Assembly (NCBI GenBank): GCA_047639415.1
Contig: JBLINP010000264.1
Coordinates: forward strand, 1-6,655
Direction of reading: 5' to 3'
Source: OFTM34 sp047639415
GTDB taxonomy: Bacteria; Planctomycetota; UBA1135; GCA-002686595
Length of the DNA stretch: 6,655 nt
Below are positions 1 to 5,010 of the stretch, in pieces (positions within the stretch are counted from its first letter, which is position 1; each line of letters starts with the position of its first letter). The position numbers and the translations under genes were made by a program. The notes below the pieces were generated by a model. That model was not told the origin of the DNA. It did not search any database and saw only the letters and a list, made by a program, of their open reading frames with translations.

Positions 1-2
1 AT

Positions 3-593
3 GAGCTTCGTACGAAACTCAGGTTCGCCGGGTATGCGGTGGCTTCCGTTGGTTACCCGAGCACGAGGCGTTCGATTGCGGAGCACGCGGCCGGTTTGAA
101 TCTGTTGCTAAACGGTCTCGACGACACGACCAAACTTTCATTCGTTACGCACAGTTTGGGTGGCATTGTTGTGAGAGTTGCGCTATCGAAGGCAGAGTCG
201 GAGTGGCGAAAGCGCATTCAACTCGATCGCGTAGTTATGCTTGCACCGCCGAACCAGGGATCTGAGTTAGCACGCGAACTCGCCACTTTTTCTCCATTCC
301 GCACCATCGCTGGACCCGCGGGCGAAGATCTTCAGCAGAAGCTAGACTACATTCCGGCGCCGCCGTGCCCGTTCGGGATCGTGGCCGCTTCGCGCGACAA
401 CAAGAGCGGTTTGAATCCTCTGGTCCAAGGTGATGACGACGGAATAGTCTCGGTGAAGGAGACGATGTTGGCGGGTGCTGCGGACTTCTTAAAAGTGAAG
501 AGCTATCACACGATCGTCATGAATGATCCAATTGTGATGGATGCCGTTGTTCGCTTTTTAGCACACGGCCGATTTCTCAAAGAGCGCGAATAA
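3..593 (+). CDS. Alpha/beta-hydrolase, lipase/esterase-like (5' end cut by window edge)
   Basis: A serine hydrolase of the alpha/beta fold, probably acting on an ester or acyl substrate; the substrate cannot be read from the sequence. The frame is already open at base 3, and the codons before the first possible start (GTG at 39) encode LRTKLRFAGYAVA, which continues into VGYPSTRRSI as family members do. The gene therefore begins left of the window, and the missing part should carry the oxyanion-hole HG strand. The full triad is visible: nucleophile Ser in THSLGG (codon 153-155), Asp in GDDDGIVSV (438-440) and His in KSYHTIVM (507-509). APPNQGSELA after the nucleophile strand is typical of PGAP1/lipase-type hydrolases. 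The end is normal, FLAHGRFLKERE then TAA. The next gene on the same strand starts 73-136 bp later. The fold is secure; substrate and location are unknown. Confidence 0.9.
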   Translation, partial: ELRTKLRFAGYAVASVGYPSTRRSIAEHAAGLNLLLNGLDDTTKLSFVTHSLGGIVVRVALSKAESEWRKRIQLDRVVMLAPPNQGSELARELATFSPFRTIAGPAGEDLQQKLDYIPAPPCPFGIVAASRDNKSGLNPLVQGDDDGIVSVKETMLAGAADFLKVKSYHTIVMNDPIVMDAVVRFLAHGRFLKERE

Positions 594-729
594 AGCGTCT
601 CCGGAGCCTCGGGACCAGGGTCGGTCGCCTGGCTTTAGCGAAGCGTCCATTCTGTCGAAGAGTGCGTTGACCTACGATTCGAAGATACGCTCCGACTTCA
701 AGCAAGCCAACGCCTGGCAAAATTTCGCA

Positions 730-1182
730 ATGAGAATCAGCAATTTGATACGCCCCGGTCTGCAGCTCCGACTGGCCGTTTGGTTTGCCTGCATCGGCGG
801 CCTCGCGCTCGTCGTGCAGTACTACTTGGTGATCATCTCGATGTCGGAGTACGCGCTCAAGTTGCCCGGCGATGTGGACAAAAACCATGCGCTCGTAAGC
901 GAAGCCTATCACGAGGTTTTCTTCCTCTCGTTAGTCATCGTGCTGCCGTTGGCGGGGATGGCTGGAATTCTTGCGACCTTTAGAATCGCTGGGCCGGTTC
1001 ACAGCATCACTACCTTTTTCGAAAACGTTCTGCGCGGAGAACGCACCGCAGCTTGCAAGTTGCGCAAGGGTGATCAGTTGAACGACCTATGTGACCTGGC
1101 TAACGAAGTCAGTTTGCCAATGCGTGAAGACAACAAGGCCCGGCTCGAAGAATCGGAAGATAGTTTGCGCGCGGTGGCCTGA
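730..1182 (+). CDS. Two-TM membrane protein with C-terminal HAMP-like domain and no output domain
   Basis: A small inner-membrane protein of about 150 residues. From the ATG at 730, MRISNLIRPGLQLRLAVW leads into TM1 (about residues 12-37). A short extracytoplasmic loop (SEYALKLPGDVDKNHALVSEAYHE) follows, then TM2 (about 63-83), then a HAMP-like linker with FRIAGPVHSI, a Gly-Glu (VLRGER) connector and CKLRKGDQLNDLCDLANE as the second helix. The protein ends about 20 residues later in a charged helix, with no kinase, GGDEF or MCP signalling domain. HAMP domains normally pass signals between membrane sensors and cytoplasmic outputs; here any output would have to be a partner protein, which is inference. 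The frame stays open upstream, and a TTG at 667 would add 21 residues (MTYDSKIRSD...). I prefer the ATG because it sits just before TM1, though neither start has a good Shine-Dalgarno. The 3' end converges on the glycoside hydrolase gene with a 10-bp gap. Confidence 0.75.
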   Translation: MRISNLIRPGLQLRLAVWFACIGGLALVVQYYLVIISMSEYALKLPGDVDKNHALVSEAYHEVFFLSLVIVLPLAGMAGILATFRIAGPVHSITTFFENVLRGERTAACKLRKGDQLNDLCDLANEVSLPMREDNKARLEESEDSLRAVA

Positions 1183-1192
1183 GAATCCGCCT

Positions 1193-4132
1193 TTATCGAG
1201 TTGAATCGATGACCTTGTCCGAGGACGTAAGACTGAGTACTAGGCGGGTCGACTGAGCTTCGAGTTTGGCCCAGCTTGTAAGTGGCTTCGAGCTGTCGTT
1301 GATGAGCGCGTGAAGTACATATGGGCCGAAACGAAGGACGCGGTGAGTTAGCGGCGTCGATGACTGCGCCTCTCTCGAAATGGGCCCCCAGGGAGCGAAC
1401 TCGAGAGTCCAATCGATGGGTAGCGCGTTATGGCTAATCCATCCCGCTCCCCAGGCAAGAGGTTTGTTCGTCACATCGTCCTTCTCGTTCGCTGCTCGCC
1501 CCCAAGACTCGAACACTTCGCGAGCAAAGCGAACGAGCCGATTGCGTTCATCGTCGGTGTCGCTTCGGAATTCAATTTGGGCCAGAGGACTCCAATCGAC
1601 ACCAAGTCGTTCCGCGGGTAGGCCAGCGTCGTCGGTTTCAAAATACCCCGATGTGAATAAATGAGCGCCGTTCTCGACAGCTTTTAAGATGTCTTGCCAA
1701 GCTGTCTCCGAGATTCCGCGCGTGGACGGCAAGTAGATTTGTCGTGGTGAACCGAGATCCGATGAGGTGCGGTGCTCGGGAACGACTTGAACTGCGATCT
1801 GTTGCTCGGTGAACTTACGCAACAATCGTTTGGTGGCTTCGACTTGAAATCCGCGCGGCGAATAGTGATCGGAGGAGGGGAAGACGAGCACTGTGTCGGG
1901 CTCGACGTAATTCGCAAAGGCGCCCTTGTTGCGAGCGAAGAAGCGCGCAAATTCGGCGAGGACGGCGAGCTCGGGTTTGTAGCTGCCATCGACGCGTTTG
2001 ATGCCGATGCCGACTTCGTTATCGGATGCCATGTACGGATTGACTTGGTAGCACCACTGGATCAGTCCGAATGCTCCGGATGCAAAGGCGCTCGTGATTT
2101 TACGAGCCAAAAGATTCGCGGCTGTTTCAGGGGTGCGGATGGCAACTCCCGATAATAGTTCGCGTTGCATGATTCCGCTTTCGCTGACGAGTAACGGTTT
2201 GCCACGTGCTTTTGACATAAGTCCGTCCCAAACAAGCGCATCGTTGAACCACCAAGTGTGAATCGAAGTGAAATCAACCACGTCGTGATGATAGAGCGGG
2301 CTGGGTCGTTCGAAGTGACCGCCTTCGTCTTGCCCAACAGTGATGACGGCGGTTGAGCCGGAATCGCGAATGGCGCGCGTCATTTTGATAGCCCAGTCGC
2401 GAAAGGCATCCTGAGCGAAGTGCGCGTATTCCTTGGCGCGATAGGGACGATGGTTTTCCATCACATGGCGCTCAGCGAAATCATCGTCCGTCGGAATTCC
2501 GATCGGTTCGTTCGGAAGGAGACGCCAACGCGCCCTCACGATGTCCTGCCAACTGCGCCCATCTTTCGAGCCGGAAAAGCGCTTGCCTAACCAATTTTGG
2601 AAGGCCGAGTTTTCGAAGTGGTCGCCGTTTGGCCTACAGGTCCACAGCTTGTCGGGATTGGCGAAAGACGGTTCGTTGATTAGGTCCCACAACATTTCCT
2701 TCGTGTTCGCGAACCGACGCGTGATCGTGGAAACGTATGCGCTTTGCCCGGCAATGGACCGCGGGTCGAAGTAGGGGCTGATTCCGCCGAAGGCTTCGGG
2801 GACGAAAGAGAAGAAGGTGAAGATGATTGGGATGCCATGACTTCGCGCACTGAGATAGTAAGCCTCGAGCGAGCGCAGGAAGGCTTCGTCAACCACGTTC
2901 GAATCTAGACTGATTTTCTTGTAGGCGGACCACATACCTGTGCGAACCATGTTGATGTCGAGGGACGCCAATTCAGCGAAGCTGTCATCCCATTCGGCTG
3001 CGTTCGGTTCAAACAGAAACTTGCGATGCACCGAACCGGACATTAGCGTCGTACCGATGACGGGTTCAGGAACTCCGTTTCTCTCGAGTGCCCAAGCTCC
3101 CATCGTTAGGTCATCGCCGGAGCGGAAGAGCTCGCGATCCATGATCCAAAAGCCCGTTTCATGCGTGGTGAAGGACGGGTTCTGCACTTTGACTCGGTAG
3201 AGGCCCGGGGCGGTTCCGACATCGAGCGGGATCAATTCCGATGCATGTTGGCCGACCTTCATCGTGTGCTGCTGGCGCAGTTTCGTCCCGTCGGGGCGCG
3301 TCACACTTAGATCGATTTGGAACTCCTGCACTTTCTCAGTAAGCGGTCGATGCATTCGAACATTGACCGAAGGGCGTTCGCCTTCATGAAAGCAACCGAA
3401 TGTCGGGTCGACACGCATGTCATTCGCGGGCAGCTTGGCCTGTTTCAGAAGGAAACCAAGTTCGGCCGGAGTTGGTCTTTTGTCGGTCAAATGAAACACC
3501 CAGCGTCCACCAGCGAATCGACCGATTAATCGATCAATCGCGTAGCTTGAAGCTGCGAAGGGAAAGCGCACATCTTCATCGGGTTTGTGCAAGAAGCTCA
3601 GTGGACGCAGAATCGCATCGCGTGCGCCCGGCGCTCCGTCTTCCTTTTCAAAATCTTTCGTGTCACTGAACCGCGGTTCCAACACGAAAGCGGAGGACGC
3701 AGAGCTCAATGTGCGCGCTTCTAAATTGCTCTCCGGTCCGTAAACGATTCGAGAGCCGGATGCGTCGACGCGATAGCTCTGGTTGAGTCGCAGTTCTTTG
3801 AGAAGTGAAACCGTGCGCGGCTGCATAACCCGAGCGCCGGGTTCGCCAACAACGGGACGCGTAAAAGGTTCGCCGCCAAGATGAAGCAAGGATCCGCCGC
3901 TTTCGAGGAATGAAACGAAGGGCGCCCAGCATTCGGAAGGGAAGGCAGACCCATGTCGCCAAACGAGGAGGTCAGCATCTCCCAGTAGCTGCGACAATTC
4001 CTCCCCATTGTTCGCTACCAACGCCCCGCTTACGGCAGGCAGTTCTCCCGTAACGTTAGGAGTCGGGAAATCCGGTTCCGCGAATACGACTACCGATTGA
4101 AGTAAGAAACTCAGTCCAATTGCGCTCATCAT
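1193..4132 (-). CDS. Secreted multidomain glycoside hydrolase, clan GH-A (GH5/GH42-like barrel between amidotransferase-like regions)
   Basis: A 979-residue predicted exported enzyme that should hydrolyse a beta-linked glycoside with retention; the substrate is unknown. The start is ATG 4132 (a second ATG follows at once) and residues 3-18 form a hydrophobic signal peptide with likely cleavage after VFA18. Residues about 33-90 resemble a non-catalytic glutamine-amidotransferase/ThuA-type fold (ADLLVWRHGSAFP, then SGGSLLHLGGEPF). About 250-320 look like a beta-sandwich (SVNVRMHRPLT...APGLYRVKVQN). The TIM barrel covers about 365-735: NMVRTGMW on an early strand, acid/base Glu487 in WDLINEPSF, DFTSIHTWW (His625) on strand 6, nucleophile Glu651 in LLVSESG, and GLIQWCYQ (Trp693) on strand 8. 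The loop after Glu487 (about 490-590) is long and resembles the GH42 and beta-galactosidase-like pattern. About 745-832 form a second Rossmann-like region, recalling the GH42 trimerisation domain, followed by a beta-rich tail. No dockerin, carbohydrate-binding module or sorting signal is recognised. Clan and catalytic residues are firm; the numbered family is not. Confidence 0.9.
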   Translation of the reverse strand: MMSAIGLSFLLQSVVVFAEPDFPTPNVTGELPAVSGALVANNGEELSQLLGDADLLVWRHGSAFPSECWAPFVSFLESGGSLLHLGGEPFTRPVVGEPGARVMQPRTVSLLKELRLNQSYRVDASGSRIVYGPESNLEARTLSSASSAFVLEPRFSDTKDFEKEDGAPGARDAILRPLSFLHKPDEDVRFPFAASSYAIDRLIGRFAGGRWVFHLTDKRPTPAELGFLLKQAKLPANDMRVDPTFGCFHEGERPSVNVRMHRPLTEKVQEFQIDLSVTRPDGTKLRQQHTMKVGQHASELIPLDVGTAPGLYRVKVQNPSFTTHETGFWIMDRELFRSGDDLTMGAWALERNGVPEPVIGTTLMSGSVHRKFLFEPNAAEWDDSFAELASLDINMVRTGMWSAYKKISLDSNVVDEAFLRSLEAYYLSARSHGIPIIFTFFSFVPEAFGGISPYFDPRSIAGQSAYVSTITRRFANTKEMLWDLINEPSFANPDKLWTCRPNGDHFENSAFQNWLGKRFSGSKDGRSWQDIVRARWRLLPNEPIGIPTDDDFAERHVMENHRPYRAKEYAHFAQDAFRDWAIKMTRAIRDSGSTAVITVGQDEGGHFERPSPLYHHDVVDFTSIHTWWFNDALVWDGLMSKARGKPLLVSESGIMQRELLSGVAIRTPETAANLLARKITSAFASGAFGLIQWCYQVNPYMASDNEVGIGIKRVDGSYKPELAVLAEFARFFARNKGAFANYVEPDTVLVFPSSDHYSPRGFQVEATKRLLRKFTEQQIAVQVVPEHRTSSDLGSPRQIYLPSTRGISETAWQDILKAVENGAHLFTSGYFETDDAGLPAERLGVDWSPLAQIEFRSDTDDERNRLVRFAREVFESWGRAANEKDDVTNKPLAWGAGWISHNALPIDWTLEFAPWGPISREAQSSTPLTHRVLRFGPYVLHALINDSSKPLTSWAKLEAQSTRLVLSLTSSDKVIDSTR

Positions 4133-4138
4133 GGACGC

Positions 4139-4144
4139 AAATAT
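4139..4144 (-). promoter_or_regulatory. TATATT, -10-like hexamer next to the glycoside hydrolase ATG
   Basis: On the minus strand TATATT is followed by 6 bases (TGCGTC), a C and then ATG 4132. A -10 box this close would place the transcription start at or near the ATG and give a leaderless mRNA, which fits the absence of a Shine-Dalgarno. No -35 match is present at 16-18 bp upstream, and short AT-rich hexamers arise by chance, so this is weak. Confidence 0.2.
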
Positions 4145-4225
4145 ACGGGAGTCTCTTCGCGACCGCTTTACCGAGTGGGGTGTTCCCTTAGAAACCTGTG
4201 CTTAGAATGCGCGAGCTCAAGCAGC

Positions 4226-4250
4226 CCGTGGCAAATGCTTTGTCCCACGG
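4226..4250 (-). terminator. Hairpin 34 bp downstream of the SRPBCC stop, possible terminator or leader structure
   Basis: CCGTGG (4226-4231) pairs with CCACGG (4245-4250), and inside it CAAA (4232-4235) pairs with TTTG (4239-4242) around a TGC loop. The result is a 10-bp stem with a 2-nt bulge (4243-4244). Outer GCA (4221-4223) and TGC (4253-4255) could add three more pairs across an internal loop. It sits where a terminator of the SRPBCC transcript would be, but no T-run follows on the minus strand, so it is not a standard intrinsic terminator. It could equally be a leader structure of the glycoside hydrolase mRNA. Confidence 0.35.
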
Positions 4251-4284
4251 AGTGCTAATCAATCGAACCAGCCGTCAATGATGC

Positions 4285-4872
4285 CTACGCGTCGCGACGG
4301 AACTCGAAGATTTTCCGAAGTCGGCGAGCCATCACAAATTTGATGGTTAGCGCGCCGGCCAGCCTCCATGGGAATTTGACCGTGATTCGATCGCGAACCT
4401 CTGTTACGCCGGGTTCTCCTTCAACATCGAAGAACTCGTGAATGTGTTCAAACTTCTTGAAGATGCCCTTCACCATTCGCTCGCCAAAACGATGAGGCTG
4501 TTCGTAGAGGAAATGCTCGAGGATTAAATGAAATCTAAAGGGACCGATGCTTTCGCGAACATGGACTTGAGCGCCGGGTCGTATGTGCCCTTCGGTGCTG
4601 ATGATCTGCGAGGACTTCCAACCGTCCAGTAGCACTTTCAGGTTGTCGGGATTGGTGTGGAACGCAAATAGTTCAGTGCGCGACAAAGGCGAGCGCGAAT
4701 TGAAAATGAGTTCAATGCCATGGCTTTCGTTGGGCTCGCGCAGGTAACGGTTGGGGGCATTGCCAGTATGTTTGCGTTCCTTGTATCGCGTGGCCAACGA
4801 TGCTCGTGATTCAAAGGCGATAGCCAAATAGCGAAGGTGGGGCAAGCACTCGATTTGCGACCTAGTTGGCAA
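4285..4872 (-). CDS. SRPBCC (START-like) superfamily protein, cyclase/dehydrase type
   Basis: A small helix-grip protein that would bind a hydrophobic ligand in a deep pocket; ligand and role are unknown. The domain runs from about residue 53 to 190. GIELIFNSRSPLSRTELFAF, then HTNPDNLKVLLDGW, is the usual start of the fold. PGAQVHVRESIGPFRFHLIL, RFGERMVKGIFKKFEHIHEF and EVRDRITVKFPWRLAG are the central strands, and the long C-terminal helix ends RRLRKIFEFRRDA. Homologues of this type, as I know them, are about 150 residues and begin near GIELIF. Here about 50 extra residues precede it, and the only canonical starts are TTG codons (4872, 4845, 4827, 4797). A stop lies two codons before 4872, and there is no ATG or GTG before the domain. 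The true start is thus unresolved. The gene is on the same strand as the glycoside hydrolase, 152 bp upstream of it, and diverges from the glycosyltransferase gene. The fold call is good; the N-terminus is doubtful. Confidence 0.8.
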   Translation of the reverse strand: MPTRSQIECLPHLRYLAIAFESRASLATRYKERKHTGNAPNRYLREPNESHGIELIFNSRSPLSRTELFAFHTNPDNLKVLLDGWKSSQIISTEGHIRPGAQVHVRESIGPFRFHLILEHFLYEQPHRFGERMVKGIFKKFEHIHEFFDVEGEPGVTEVRDRITVKFPWRLAGALTIKFVMARRLRKIFEFRRDA

Positions 4873-5010
4873 TTTCTAGTTGTTTGAGTTACATGCGAAC
4901 TATGGTGATGGCGCTGAAGTAGAATGACTGCTCAACTATTCAATCGACGTCGTCCCGACGCTCTAGAATGACTTGATGCAGCAACGCCAAACGATCATCG
5001 CCACACTCGT
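4873..5010. other. Divergent intergenic region (SRPBCC / glycosyltransferase)
   Basis: This 138-bp region must hold the 5' signals of both flanking divergent genes. Visible elements are a 10-bp direct repeat TAGAATGACT (4920-4929 and 4964-4973) and, between the copies, a short hairpin CGTCG-TCC-CGACG (4948-4960) overlapping the palindrome CGACGTCG (4945-4952). No strong two-box sigma-70 promoter and no RNA gene are apparent. Confidence 0.5.
4920..4973 (+). repeat. Direct repeat TAGAATGACT, two copies 44 bp apart
   Basis: Perfect 10-bp copies occupy 4920-4929 and 4964-4973 in the divergent region. Each begins with TAGAAT, five of six matches to a -10 box. The downstream copy would give a leader of about 35 nt to ATG 5011. 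No good -35 stands before either copy. They could be a pair of protein-binding sites, tandem -10 elements or chance. Confidence 0.4.

Larger units (their letters stand above)
4133..4284. other. Intergenic region between the SRPBCC and glycoside hydrolase genes
   Basis: This 152-bp gap separates two minus-strand genes, so it is both the 3' flank of the SRPBCC gene and the 5' flank of the glycoside hydrolase gene. It holds the hairpin at 4226-4250 and a TATATT hexamer (minus strand, bases 4139-4144) just before the hydrolase ATG. I see no small reading frame with recognisable content and no Shine-Dalgarno before ATG 4132. Confidence 0.6.

Noticed and set aside
615..632. Short inverted repeat CCAGG...CCTGG after the lipase stop.
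   Set aside because: The stem is only 5 bp with an 8-nt loop and no T-run, so it is too weak to call a terminator.
577..912. Minus-strand open frame of 111 codons opposite the HAMP gene.
   Set aside because: It lies antisense to a frame with clear TM and HAMP features, and its translation has no recognisable motif.
1195..1210. ATCGA-GTTGAA-TCGAT at the convergent gene ends.
   Set aside because: The 5-bp AT-containing stem inside coding sequence is likely chance, despite its position between convergent genes.
1772..2155. Plus-strand open frame of 127 codons inside the glycoside hydrolase gene.
   Set aside because: It is antisense to conserved barrel and C-terminal coding sequence; its regular look follows from codon structure on the other strand.
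3663..4008. Overlapping minus-strand open frames within the 5' part of the glycoside hydrolase gene.
   Set aside because: They are out of frame with the signal-peptide-bearing gene and have Arg/Ser-rich, low-information translations.
4924..4971. A 15-codon frame (MTAQLFNRRRPDALE) before the glycosyltransferase gene, starting in one direct-repeat copy and ending in the other.
   Set aside because: There is no Shine-Dalgarno, no known leader-peptide pattern and no pairing structure that would suggest attenuation; the length is within chance.
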